NCBI GenBank assembly: GCA_910579955.1
Contig: CAJTWE010000007.1
Span: 1 to 64,000, forward strand
DNA from: an uncultured Ruminococcus sp.
GTDB lineage: Bacteria; Bacillota; Clostridia; Oscillospirales; Ruminococcaceae
Direction: 5' to 3'
Length of the DNA: 64,000 bases
Each line of letters starts with the position of its first letter. The stretch's first letter is position 1. Positions 17,382 through 25,893 of the stretch are shown one piece after another. A program made the translations under genes and the position numbers. The notes under the pieces are model-generated. The model did no database searches. It saw nothing but the letters and a program-made list of their open reading frames with translations, and was not told where the DNA came from.

Positions 17382-18158
17382 GTTACATTCCACCTTTTGA
17401 CTTTATTTTTTACTGTTATAGTTGATTATATTTTTTACTACTTTGGCATGGATGATCATTTCTTCCATGCGTGGGTTCGGTGTTTGCACCCTCCCACTCA
17501 CGGACAAAAAGAAAAGAAGCACAGTACGGGAAAAATGTACAATTACCTTATTATATAAAGGGTAATGTACAAAAATCCCGTGTTTTTGTTCTTCTGTGGT
17601 GTTTGTCTCGGCGGAGCGAGACAAGAACACCATGGAAGAATGTATCAGTCCCGCCATATTTTTCAACGACTGAACCAACATAAAAATAATAGTTTTTGCA
17701 GATATTTCTTAAAAATCTGCCCTATGACGGATTCGGAGCATGCAGTGCTGCATTTCATATATTCCAAGCATTACATTTCACTCAAAAATCACGATTCAAT
17801 CAAGCTGCCGAATCCGTATTTCACTCAATCTGCTTAAATCATACTATAATACTATCAAGCTGAATCCGAAAGAGGAGACTTCCTGTAAGTGAGGTATCGG
17901 GTTCAGCAGAGGTGCAAAGGTGACCTGTTTTCGCCTTTGTATCTCACTCCTCGCATCAGACTTCATACTTCCTCTATGATGCCCTGTATGGCAGCGGTAC
18001 AGGGGAGATTTTCGGCTTTTGATATCCAGTGTATACCATCAATCTGTAAAAAGCAGTTTAATAAATTTTGTTTTACTAAATCATATTTTACTAAATTGTG
18101 ATTGACTTAATTTAAAAAAAGTGGTATACTATGTATATAGTCAAATGGAGGTGCTGCT
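17382..18158. other. 777-bp gene-poor region, candidate replication or transfer origin
   Basis: No convincing gene. Hairpin 17526-17580: outer ACGGG/CCCGT and inner GTAC...GTAC arms. Hairpin 17598-17632: GGTGTTTGTCTCG paired with CGAGACAAGAACACC. A 10-bp exact inverted repeat ACGGATTCGG (17727-17736) / CCGAATCCGT (17808-17817). Further AATCCG copies near 17860. TTTCACTCAA occurs twice (about 17775 and 17819). CCCTGTA/TACAGGG pairs at 17982-18004. TTTTACTAAA occurs twice just before the 18102 promoter. Such clusters at a divergent junction between replication genes fit an origin (inference). Confidence 0.5.
18102..18130 (+). promoter_or_regulatory. strong promoter with upstream repeats
   Basis: TTGACT, 17-nt spacer, TATACT, then a GGAGG site and the ATG at 18159. 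The two TTTTACTAAA copies directly upstream could be operator sites. Confidence 0.8.
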
Positions 18159-19556
18159 ATGTTTATTGGAAGAGAAAAAGAATTATGCTCACTGCATCAT
18201 CTGTATATTACCGAAAAATTTGAATTTGCGGTTATTTACGGACGCAGACGTGTCGGCAAAACGGCACTGATCAATCAGTTTATCGGTAATAAAGAAGCGA
18301 TTTACTTTACGGGAGTGGAAAGTAATGCCAAACAAAATCTTGAAAACATGAGTAAAAGTATCATGGAATACACAAGCGGAATTGAAGCTGATACAATATT
18401 TTCTTCTTTTCAAACGGCGTTAGAATATGTTTTTACTCTTGCCGAAAAAGAACGGCTCATACTTGTGATTGACGAATATCCCTATGTTGCACGTTCTTCA
18501 AAAAGTCTTGCATCTACGCTTCAGATGCTGATAGACAAACATAAGGACACTTCAAAGCTTATGCTGATTCTATGCGGTTCGTCAATGTCGTATATGGAAG
18601 ATAACGTACTTGCATATAAATCTCCATTATATGGCAGAAGAACGGCACAGATGAAGATTCTCCCATTTCATTTTGAGGAAACGTGTCACTATTTCAGGAA
18701 TATGTCCGATGAGGACAAAGCTTTGATGTATGGTGTTGTTGGAGGTACGCCTCAGTATCTTTTACAGATGAGTGATCAATTAAGTGTTGAAGAGAATATC
18801 AAAAGAACGTTTCTTGACCCTGTTTCTTTTCTTTTTGAAGAACCTACAAATCTTCTGAAACAGGAAGTGCGGGAGCCTGCAATTTACACTGCAATCATAA
18901 CAGCAATCGCTGCTGGAGCTACAAGAATTTCTGAAATATCAACTAAAATTGGAGAGGATACCAGCGTTTGTTCAACGTATATCAAAAGCCTTATCCATCT
19001 TGGTATCATACAGAAGGAAAGTCCTTATGGCGAAAAAAATTCCCGTAAGTCTATTTATTACATTGAGGACAATATGTTCCGTTTCTGGTATCGTTTCATA
19101 CTTGGAAATAATTCTGCAATCGCCCGTGGTGCTGTTGACCTTGTTTATAGACGTATCAAACCGCATCTGTCCGACTACATGGGGAAAGTCTTTGAAGATA
19201 TATGTACACAGTATCTATGGAAATTGCTGATCGATGGCAGAAGTCCTATAGAATTTACATCTCTCGGACGCTGGTGGGGTACAGATCCTATCCAAAAGGC
19301 TCAGACTGAAATTGACATTATAGGTGAACAGGATAAAAACACCGCTGTATTTGGCGAATGTAAATGGACAAATGAAAAAGTGGATCAAAGTGTTCTGGAA
19401 CTGCTCATAAAAAGAAGTCATCTTTTCTCTTACAAGAATATGCACTATTATTTGTTTGCAAAATCAGGTTTTACGCAAGGCTGTATTGATAAGGCGGCGG
19501 AGCTTGGAAATGTAACCCTAGTATCTTATACCGACATTGTAAATGAGTATCAATAA
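18159..19556 (+). CDS. ATPase_2 / DUF234 protein (archaeal-type AAA ATPase with nuclease-like tail)
   Basis: 465 residues, the standard length of this family. It opens with FIGREKEL, and Walker A GRRRVGKT lies at 28-35. Walker B LILVIDEYPYVA is near 105-115 and a sensor-like LILCGSS follows. A winged-helix stretch lies near 240-290 (RISEISTKIGEDTSVCSTYIKSL). The DUF234 C-terminus has EIDIIGEQDKN and FGECKW, a PD-(D/E)XK-like D...ExK pattern. The family is widespread and poorly understood. Single-gene unit between its own promoter and terminator. Confidence 0.85.
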   Translation: MFIGREKELCSLHHLYITEKFEFAVIYGRRRVGKTALINQFIGNKEAIYFTGVESNAKQNLENMSKSIMEYTSGIEADTIFSSFQTALEYVFTLAEKERLILVIDEYPYVARSSKSLASTLQMLIDKHKDTSKLMLILCGSSMSYMEDNVLAYKSPLYGRRTAQMKILPFHFEETCHYFRNMSDEDKALMYGVVGGTPQYLLQMSDQLSVEENIKRTFLDPVSFLFEEPTNLLKQEVREPAIYTAIITAIAAGATRISEISTKIGEDTSVCSTYIKSLIHLGIIQKESPYGEKNSRKSIYYIEDNMFRFWYRFILGNNSAIARGAVDLVYRRIKPHLSDYMGKVFEDICTQYLWKLLIDGRSPIEFTSLGRWWGTDPIQKAQTEIDIIGEQDKNTAVFGECKWTNEKVDQSVLELLIKRSHLFSYKNMHYYLFAKSGFTQGCIDKAAELGNVTLVSYTDIVNEYQ

Positions 19557-19575
19557 AATCCTGTTAAAATCCAAA

Positions 19576-19609
19576 AACTCCACTCAGTTTGTTCTGAGTG
19601 GAGTTCTTT
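19576..19609 (+). terminator. intrinsic terminator
   Basis: The 12-bp stem AACTCCACTCAG/CTGAGTGGAGTT with a 6-nt loop, then CTTTG, 20 nt after the ATPase stop. Confidence 0.85.
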
Positions 19610-19751
19610 GTATGGGTATAAATTTTTGATTATATATCATAATCATGAATCTATGTCAGGTACTGATTTTACGAAAATGGTGTGACCGCATAGGTCAAAA
19701 CCGCCTTCGGGCGGAACATAGGAGCATAACAAATGAACGGAGGTATAATTT

Positions 19752-19994
19752 ATGGACATACTGGACGAACTGGCAGAAAAGTTTGCAATAAATCTTGATT
19801 CAACTCTTATGAGTAATCCAGAATACAATAAAGTTTCTTTGCAGATTAAAGAATTTTATGAGAATAAGTTATCAGCAGAACAGACATCAGAATTGGATGT
19901 CATTATAGGGATGCTTTCATCAGCAATATTTTACTCTGCCACAAAAGCAGGAATGAAGCTTGGTGCAAGAATAACTGCTGAGCTTATCAAATGA
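19752..19994 (+). CDS. small DUF6809-like protein
   Basis: 80 residues with GGAGG upstream. The short opening MDILDELAEKF and the ending FYSATKAGMKLGARITAELIK recall the DUF6809 ending (GFRLGARL...E), but the usual YYGN opening motif is missing. Helical and cytoplasmic. It lies 16 nt before the DUF960 gene, so same operon. Function unknown. Confidence 0.5.
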   Translation: MDILDELAEKFAINLDSTLMSNPEYNKVSLQIKEFYENKLSAEQTSELDVIIGMLSSAIFYSATKAGMKLGARITAELIK

Positions 19995-20010
19995 AATTAT
20001 GGAGGGAAAT

Positions 20011-20295
20011 ATGTTTAACAATCATCGTTATTTAACAAAAGGAGTTCAGTCGGAAATACCGATTGGACTCCAGCTTTTTATGTGGAGCTGCATTGACGGA
20101 TTACCAGAAGAATGTGATTACTTTCAAGTGTTCAAACTTGAAAATCTGGGTGGTATTCAGAAAATCACACACTTTTCTGAACAGCCTGAATACCACAAAG
20201 AATATCTCATTCCGACAAACAAACCTATAACAGCGAAGATATACATCATAGACAGTGACATATACTCAACTATGCTTTTAGCGGAAGAATATTAA
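20011..20295 (+). CDS. DUF960 family protein
   Basis: 94 residues from the ATG at 20011; the earlier ATG at 19999 is part of its own GGAGGG ribosome site. It matches DUF960 closely: RYLTKGVQSEIPIGLQLFMW, IDGLPEECDYFQVFKLE, and the ending KIYIIDSDIYSTMLLAEEY. DUF960 is known mainly from plasmids, phages and conjugative elements of Firmicutes; its role is unknown. A terminator follows directly. Confidence 0.85.
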   Translation: MFNNHRYLTKGVQSEIPIGLQLFMWSCIDGLPEECDYFQVFKLENLGGIQKITHFSEQPEYHKEYLIPTNKPITAKIYIIDSDIYSTMLLAEEY

Positions 20296-20306
20296 CGAAA
20301 CGCAAA

Positions 20307-20340
20307 GCCCTCCCGATTCATTTCGGGAGGGCAATTTTTA
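20307..20340 (+). terminator. intrinsic terminator
   Basis: Stem GCCCTCCCG/CGGGAGGGC, 8-nt loop, then a T run. Strong. It separates DUF960 from the amidoligase gene. Confidence 0.9.
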
Positions 20341-20358
20341 TTTTACGGAGGAATTAAA

Positions 20359-21447
20359 ATGGAAGAAAAAATCTACTGCTCCCACTGTGGAGAACTCATC
20401 GACACGGACGATTACGGCGAACTGGACGGTGAAATTTTATGCTCCGATTGCCTGGACAATTACACAACAGTCTGTGACTGCTGCGGTGCAAGAATATGGA
20501 GCGAAGATGCCGAAGGTGATGATTACACCAGTCTTTGCAGGCAATGCTATGACTACCACTACACTCGCTGTGAAGAATGCGATTCACTCATTCACAACGA
20601 TGATGCTTATGAGTACGATGATGGATATTTTTGTCACGAATGCTATCAGAAAATACGCAGAAACGCTTCAATCCACGAATACGGCTACAAACCTGAACCG
20701 ATTTTCTATGGTGATTCTAACCGCTATTTCGGCGTAGAGCTTGAAATCGATGGAGCAGGTAAAGATGATGAATACGCAGAGGAACTTCTTGACATGGCAA
20801 ACATGAGAGAAGACCATATCTACATCAAAACAGATGGTTCTCTTGATGATGGCATGGAGATAGTTACACACCCGATGTCGCTTGAATATCACAAAGATTT
20901 CTGCTGGGAAGATATCATGCACCATGCGGTCAGACTTGGCTATCGTTCACATCAGACTTCAACCTGCGGACTTCACATTCATGTAAACCGTGACAGTCTC
21001 GGTCTTGACCGTGAGGAGCAGGACGAAGTTATTTCAAGAATCCTGTATTTTGTAGAACATCACTGGAACGAACTGCTGAAATTTTCAAGGCGTTCTGAGT
21101 ATGCTATGAACCGCTGGGCAGCCAGATACGGATACGAGAATTCACCAAAGGCAATTATGGATAAAGCAAAGAAAAACTACGGGCGTTACGTTGCTATAAA
21201 TCTCTGCAACTACCACACTATTGAGTTTAGACTTTTCAGGGGAACTCTCAAATACAACACTCTTATCGCAACGCTGGAGCTGGTAAATAAAATCTGTGAG
21301 CTTGCCGTTCTTATGGACGATGATGAAATAGCAAAACTCTCATGGTCTGAATTTGTGGCAGGAATAACCGAACCTGAACTCATTCATTATCTCAAAGAGA
21401 GGCAGCTCTACATAAATGAAGAAGTTACAACAGAGGAGGAAATGTAA
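20359..21447 (+). CDS. amidoligase (COOH-NH2 ligase) with N-terminal zinc fingers
   Basis: 362 residues. Residues 1-100 hold serial Cys pairs (YCSHCGELI, CSDCLDNY, CDCCGARI, CRQCYDYH, CEECDSLI, CHECYQKI), that is, three zinc-ribbon or LIM-like units. The C-terminal part is the amidoligase fold, related to glutamine synthetase: YFGVELEIDG, IKTDGSLDDGMEIVTHPM, CGLHIHVNRDSLG and YHTIEFRLFRGTLKYNT. Acidic and His residues in these motifs would bind Mg-ATP. The family is predicted to form amide or peptide-like bonds on peptides or cell-wall stems. The next gene, 1 nt on, is a class II glutamine amidotransferase, so ammonia or glutamine is the likely nitrogen donor (inference). Confidence 0.85.
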   Translation: MEEKIYCSHCGELIDTDDYGELDGEILCSDCLDNYTTVCDCCGARIWSEDAEGDDYTSLCRQCYDYHYTRCEECDSLIHNDDAYEYDDGYFCHECYQKIRRNASIHEYGYKPEPIFYGDSNRYFGVELEIDGAGKDDEYAEELLDMANMREDHIYIKTDGSLDDGMEIVTHPMSLEYHKDFCWEDIMHHAVRLGYRSHQTSTCGLHIHVNRDSLGLDREEQDEVISRILYFVEHHWNELLKFSRRSEYAMNRWAARYGYENSPKAIMDKAKKNYGRYVAINLCNYHTIEFRLFRGTLKYNTLIATLELVNKICELAVLMDDDEIAKLSWSEFVAGITEPELIHYLKERQLYINEEVTTEEEM

Positions 21448-21448
21448 T

Positions 21449-22420
21449 ATGTGTGCATTATTCGGCTGGCTTGATTACAAGCATATAAACCCTTACAAAG
21501 TCCTGAAAAAACTTACACAGGCACTTGCAAACGCCGCAGAAGAACGTGGCACAGATGCGGCTGGCATCTCATATATTCGTGATGGCAGAGTTACGATTTA
21601 CAAACGTCCGAAACCTGCACATAAAATCCACTTCAATGCTCCCAATGGTACAACGGCAGTCATGGGACATACTCGTCTGACTACCCAAGGCAATCAGAAA
21701 TTCAACCAGAACAATCACCCGTTCTATGGTCATGCGGACAAGGATTTTGCTTTCGCACATAACGGTGTTCTGTACAACGATGTCGAACTTCGCAGGACAA
21801 ACAATCTGCCCGCAACTCACATTGAAACTGACAGCTATGTTGCAGTGCAGCTTATTGAACAACAGAAAAAACTGGACTTTAATAGTCTCAAAAATATGGC
21901 TGAAACAGTACAGGGAAACTTTGCTTTTACGGTTCTTGACGAAGAAAATTCACTTTACATCATCAAAGGCAGTAATCCCATATACCTGCTCCACCTTGAA
22001 ATGCTGGGGCTTTACATTTACGCATCAACCGAATCCATCATGAAAAACGCTCTGAAACAAATAAGATTACAACATTTTCCCTGCACCAGAATAGAAACGG
22101 CTCACGGGGATATTCTGAAAATCGACAGCAGTGGAATGATTACCCGTTCCAGATTTGAAAGAAAAGAAGATTTCAGATATGCTTCTTTTATGAGATATTA
22201 TGATGACTAGGAAGATGATGATTATAACCAGCACGAACAACTCCTGCTGGAGATGTGTGGCTGTTATGGTATCGATGAAGACGATGTGATCCTGCTTCTT
22301 GAATACGGTTACACCGCTGATGAAATCGAGGACATGCTTTGCGATTATTCGCTCATTACCGATACTGTCAGGGCTGTCAAGGGTGAAGAAGATTATGATG
22401 ATTTTCTTTTAAGTATATAA
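21449..22420 (+). pseudogene. class II glutamine amidotransferase, with in-frame TAG at 22208-22210
   Basis: The start at 21449 puts Cys2 directly after Met (MCALFGW), the N-terminal nucleophile of Ntn amidotransferases; GAGGAGG precedes it. Typical motifs follow: EERGTDAAGISY, MGHTRLTTQG, AFAHNGVLYN and ETDSYV. The frame stops at TAG (codon 254) and then stays open for 69 further codons to TAA at 22420. This tail is acidic and Cys/Tyr containing (GIDEDDVILLLEYGYTADEIEDML), with clear coding character. So either the full protein is 323 residues and the TAG is a nonsense mutation or is read through, or a 253-residue enzyme is made. The catalytic domain itself is intact. Partner of the amidoligase upstream. 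Confidence 0.75.
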
Positions 22421-22426
22421 CATGAA

Positions 22427-22536
22427 AACGCCCCTATCAAAAACGATGGGGGCGTTCCAATGTTCCAGGTCTTGATGCACTTTTCTTCATACTTTTTTTA
22501 AAAAACAATTTCAGAACTTGCTCAACACCTGGAACA
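22427..22536. terminator. hairpin and long-range inverted repeat after the amidotransferase
   Basis: AACGCCCC/GGGGCGTT (22427-22456) is a terminator-like stem without a good T tail. TGTTCCAGGT (22461-22470) pairs with ACCTGGAACA (22527-22536). The region lies between convergent genes and may end transcription from both sides. Confidence 0.55.
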
Positions 22537-22653
22537 TCGGAACAACAAAATTATTTTTTATCTCTTTCTATATATAGTGCAGGAACAAAAAAGATTTTTC
22601 GCAAAAATATTTTTGCGGTATATAGACTGTATGATCAAAAATTCAGGAAATAG

Positions 22654-23922
22654 TCAAGCTTGTTTCTCAATATTTTTCATATGCAAAAACAAATAAGATT
22701 CACTTAATTCGTTTAAAAACAAAGTCATACTACGCATATTATAGTATTTTAATCTTTTTTTATTTTTATCTGCTTCATTTGTAATAGGTTTAAATATCTC
22801 TTTTTCAGATATTAAATACTGATCATACATTCTGTCGCACAAATCATCTAAAAATGATATTGAATCATTGAATTTATCAGTGATTAGTGTGTATGAAATG
22901 AATGCTTCACAAAAATGAGTACAATATTCACGAAAGAAGATATCTATGAAGATATCTTTCCAATTGGAAATCTCTTTCAATTTTTCGGATTCATCGACTC
23001 CAAAATATACTATTATTACTTTCTCTGTTATTTTCAGCGTATTAATCATATAGTCTTTTGCATTTTCAAAGTTTTTAAATTCAGAAAGTTTATTATAAAG
23101 CAAAAATATATTTGCCAATTTCTTCTTTATAAGTTCATTTTTCTCCAATGCATTAAGAAAAAGTTGCTTTCTTGTTGGTCTGTTTATAAACTCCTCAATA
23201 GTTTCATTTAATGTATCTTCGTTTACTTGTTCATGCTTATCCAGGCAATAGTACATTCTTTTCATTTGATCGAAAGCTTTTGATACAGTTTGGTAAAAGC
23301 GATGCCATTCCTGCTGTGACAATGGGTTACATCTTAATGTTTCTATTATATATTCATTAAACAAAAGAAAACGAAATTTATAAAATTGTCCTTCTAAAAA
23401 AGATTCAAAATTTGTATATGTTGTTTTTTGCCTTTTAAAAAGCATAAAAAATTTGAGTGTGTAATCGATCAATTCTTTAAGATATTCTTTTTGCTTTTTA
23501 ATAAAATCTTTATTTTTAATAGTGGAATCAATAATAAGGTAACTGAAATAAACTCCAGATAATTCAAAGAAAATATTGACTATTTTTCTTGAAAATTCGT
23601 CTGGTGTAATGTCATTTTTTATTTTATAATTGCTGCTTACATCTCTCTTTTCAGGAAATATAAAATAACAGCATTTGTATAAAAATTGCTCTAAATTGTT
23701 TGGTGTGAATTTACGTGTTTTTTTCTCATCATCTGTTTCTGTATCGAATTTTTTTTGCATTTTATAATTTTTTGTTTCATTTATAACATCACTTAATGTT
23801 TGATTTCGGATCAAATCATACCTTCCATTATTATTTAACCCTACAGCAGTAGCCATATCGGGAAAAAGATAATCCGATCTTTTGAGTATATCATATAATT
23901 CAATATCTTTTTTGCCATTCAT
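22654..23922 (-). CDS. AT-rich orphan gene, unknown function
   Basis: 422 residues, rich in Lys, Asn, Phe, Tyr and Ile, and visibly more AT-rich than its neighbours. No signal peptide; helical throughout with many aromatic segments (FRFLLFNEYIIETL, FFMLFKRQKTTYTNF). No Walker, nuclease or HTH motif that I can see. Only a weak ribosome site lies upstream. It is the one minus-strand gene in the right arm of the element and sits between a terminator and a promoter region. Its composition suggests separate, more recent acquisition, the usual picture for cargo such as abortive-infection genes; that is inference only. Confidence 0.55.
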   Translation of the reverse strand: MNGKKDIELYDILKRSDYLFPDMATAVGLNNNGRYDLIRNQTLSDVINETKNYKMQKKFDTETDDEKKTRKFTPNNLEQFLYKCCYFIFPEKRDVSSNYKIKNDITPDEFSRKIVNIFFELSGVYFSYLIIDSTIKNKDFIKKQKEYLKELIDYTLKFFMLFKRQKTTYTNFESFLEGQFYKFRFLLFNEYIIETLRCNPLSQQEWHRFYQTVSKAFDQMKRMYYCLDKHEQVNEDTLNETIEEFINRPTRKQLFLNALEKNELIKKKLANIFLLYNKLSEFKNFENAKDYMINTLKITEKVIIVYFGVDESEKLKEISNWKDIFIDIFFREYCTHFCEAFISYTLITDKFNDSISFLDDLCDRMYDQYLISEKEIFKPITNEADKNKKRLKYYNMRSMTLFLNELSESYLFLHMKNIEKQA

Positions 23923-24155
23923 TTATCTATACCTACCATTTACGCATTTTTTATGGTTCACTTGCTCTTTAAGGCGAGGAATTTTTCTTGCTTTTTAGTA
24001 TTTTACATACTAAATATCTACTTCTATTAAATCTATAGACTTTTCAAGTCACTTGTATTATTATATAGCTGTAGGTTACCTAAGCCTACTACATTATACC
24101 ACGAAAGCGGATAAATGTAAAGTATCTTGAAAACTAAATAAAGGAGGATTTGATT
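23923..24155. other. divergent regulatory gap before the replication genes
   Basis: AT-rich. It holds small inverted repeats: TAGTATTTTACATACTA (about 23997-24013) and a TGTAGG...CCTACTACA pair near 24070-24092. They could be operators or an origin-linked site. No gene seen. Confidence 0.35.
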
Positions 24156-25532
24156 ATGCCAAAATCATATTTTCAGAGTTCACCCTTAGCAAAAGCGGAT
24201 TCAGGAAAATCCGAAACAAAAGCCATATGTTTGAAGGGAACGGCACTAAAGGAATTCATCAATAAAATGGCTAACCTGATAATTGCCAATGGTTTAATTG
24301 TTGCTTATAACAATCAGGTTTACAGTTTTGATGGAAAAATCTATAAGCCATTGAATGAATTTCGCTTTAACCAGTGGATCTTTCAGGAAGCCTTAAAACA
24401 GGATGTACTATTGTCAATGCATAATTGCCAATCGGTTATCCAATCTGTTGCATTACGCTGCCCCATATTTAATGGAGAAGCTAACAGCGAGAATTACACA
24501 GTATTCCGTAATTGTAGTGTTTCCAATTCAGATGGACAGGTTGTACAGTATCCGCCGAATTATTTCGCAACGATTTGCATTGAAGCAAATTATCTGCAAG
24601 ATGCTATACTTTATCATCCTATAACGGATGCCTTTCTTAACACAATTTGTGGAGGTGAACCCGAGCTTATCATTCGACACTGGGAATTCTGGGGATACGT
24701 TCTCTCATCAGATGCTCGTGCAAAGGTTATCCCATTTCTTTACGGGTCTACGGGCAATAATGGAAAATCCACCGAGCTTGCATTACTGAAACACCTGCTT
24801 TCAGAAGGAAGTGTAGACAATATGCCAATGTGTACTCTGTTATCTGAATTTGGTAAAAACCGCTTGCGCAACCTGAGAATGGAAATTTCTGCCGATGAAG
24901 GAGAGATCAATTTAAAGTCCAGAGATATTGGCTACCTGAAATCTTTTTCGGGTCACGATGATATGACTGCCAATGTAAAGTTCAAGGATTTTGTAACTTT
25001 CACAAGCACCTGCAAAATTGTAATTGCCAGCAACAACAATATCGGTATGGCGTATTCAGCGGTTGACCCAGCTTTTACAAGAAGACTTCTTACGATACCA
25101 TATCCTGTTTGTATTCCGAAAGAAAAGCAGGATCCGTACATACTGTATAAGCTTCTGGAGGAAAAAGATGCAATCGTTACTGAGGCATTCCGCCATTATC
25201 TGAAGCTCAAAGCAAGGAACTATATATTTACAGATTGCAGTAAATATGAAATACCTCAGCCAATGTATATGTCACCGCTCAATCCCGAATACGATGCTGT
25301 ACGTAATTTCACCAGCAGCTTCTGTGACTTTTCGGATGCTGAAACCTTTACCAGCACACAGGAATTGTATAATATATTTAACTCCTTATATGCTGGAATT
25401 TTCAAGGATATCACTGGCTTTTCTCAGGCGTTTTATCTTGTCAACAAAGATAGGCTGAAGAAAGACAGAAAACGCCATAATGGTGAGAACATTCGCGGAT
25501 TTTATGGTGTCAGATTAAACACAAATAATTAA
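24156..25532 (+). CDS. phage/plasmid D5-type SF3 helicase (P4-primase C-terminal family)
   Basis: 458 residues from the ATG at 24156 (GGAGG upstream). Residues 1-180 match the D5_N-type helical region. Walker A GSTGNNGKST is near 197-206. Then come Walker B-like RMEISADEGE, the SF3 motif C segment TCKIVIASNNN and the arginine-finger region DPAFTRRLLTIPYP. A winged-helix C-terminus follows (AETFTSTQELYNIFN...INGFY-like end). No primase Prim-Pol or zinc domain is fused in front. It should unwind the element's origin. First of a run with two further replication genes. Confidence 0.85.
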   Translation: MPKSYFQSSPLAKADSGKSETKAICLKGTALKEFINKMANLIIANGLIVAYNNQVYSFDGKIYKPLNEFRFNQWIFQEALKQDVLLSMHNCQSVIQSVALRCPIFNGEANSENYTVFRNCSVSNSDGQVVQYPPNYFATICIEANYLQDAILYHPITDAFLNTICGGEPELIIRHWEFWGYVLSSDARAKVIPFLYGSTGNNGKSTELALLKHLLSEGSVDNMPMCTLLSEFGKNRLRNLRMEISADEGEINLKSRDIGYLKSFSGHDDMTANVKFKDFVTFTSTCKIVIASNNNIGMAYSAVDPAFTRRLLTIPYPVCIPKEKQDPYILYKLLEEKDAIVTEAFRHYLKLKARNYIFTDCSKYEIPQPMYMSPLNPEYDAVRNFTSSFCDFSDAETFTSTQELYNIFNSLYAGIFKDITGFSQAFYLVNKDRLKKDRKRHNGENIRGFYGVRLNTNN

Positions 25533-25590
25533 AAATAACGGCTCATAAAAAGCTGTTATCATAAAATAATTTAAAAAGGAGAAAATGATT

Positions 25591-25893
25591 ATGATCGATG
25601 TTAAAAACGCAAAAGGCAAGCTTACCAAAAAAGAACGCAATATTATTGAGGGTATGGAAGAGAGGGGCTTTTCTGGTAAACTTGTGAGAAAGTATACTTA
25701 TATTACGAGATTTAAGCTCACAAAATCTGAAATAACGTTTGAGTTTGATATTTCAAGATATTCCAGACTCAGCGTAGAAAAATGGTTAGAGAATCTTGAG
25801 GAACGTTTTCAAATGTTAAAAGATTCTATGATGATTGACGAAGAGATAAAAGCAATTAGGAAAGAAATAGAGGCATTGAAAAATGGAGAATAA
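25591..25893 (+). CDS. small helical protein of the replication operon
   Basis: 100 residues from the ATG at 25591 (AAGGAG upstream; the ATG at 25585 is also possible). Basic N-terminal half with a beta stretch (YITRFKLTKSEITFEFDIS) and an acidic coiled-coil end (LEERFQMLKDSMMIDEEIKAIRKEIEALKNGE). It overlaps the helicase gene downstream by 11 nt. No family recognised; a helicase accessory factor is plausible from position. Confidence 0.55.
   Translation: MIDVKNAKGKLTKKERNIIEGMEERGFSGKLVRKYTYITRFKLTKSEITFEFDISRYSRLSVEKWLENLEERFQMLKDSMMIDEEIKAIRKEIEALKNGE

Noticed and set aside
17471..18101. Short plus-strand ORFs of 70-118 codons in the 17.4-18.1 kb gap
   Set aside because: No ribosome sites, odd composition, and they run across hairpins and repeats; treated as non-coding.
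22427..22653. Group II intron or retron remnant after the amidotransferase
   Set aside because: Only simple inverted repeats; no reverse transcriptase or domain V-like hairpin.
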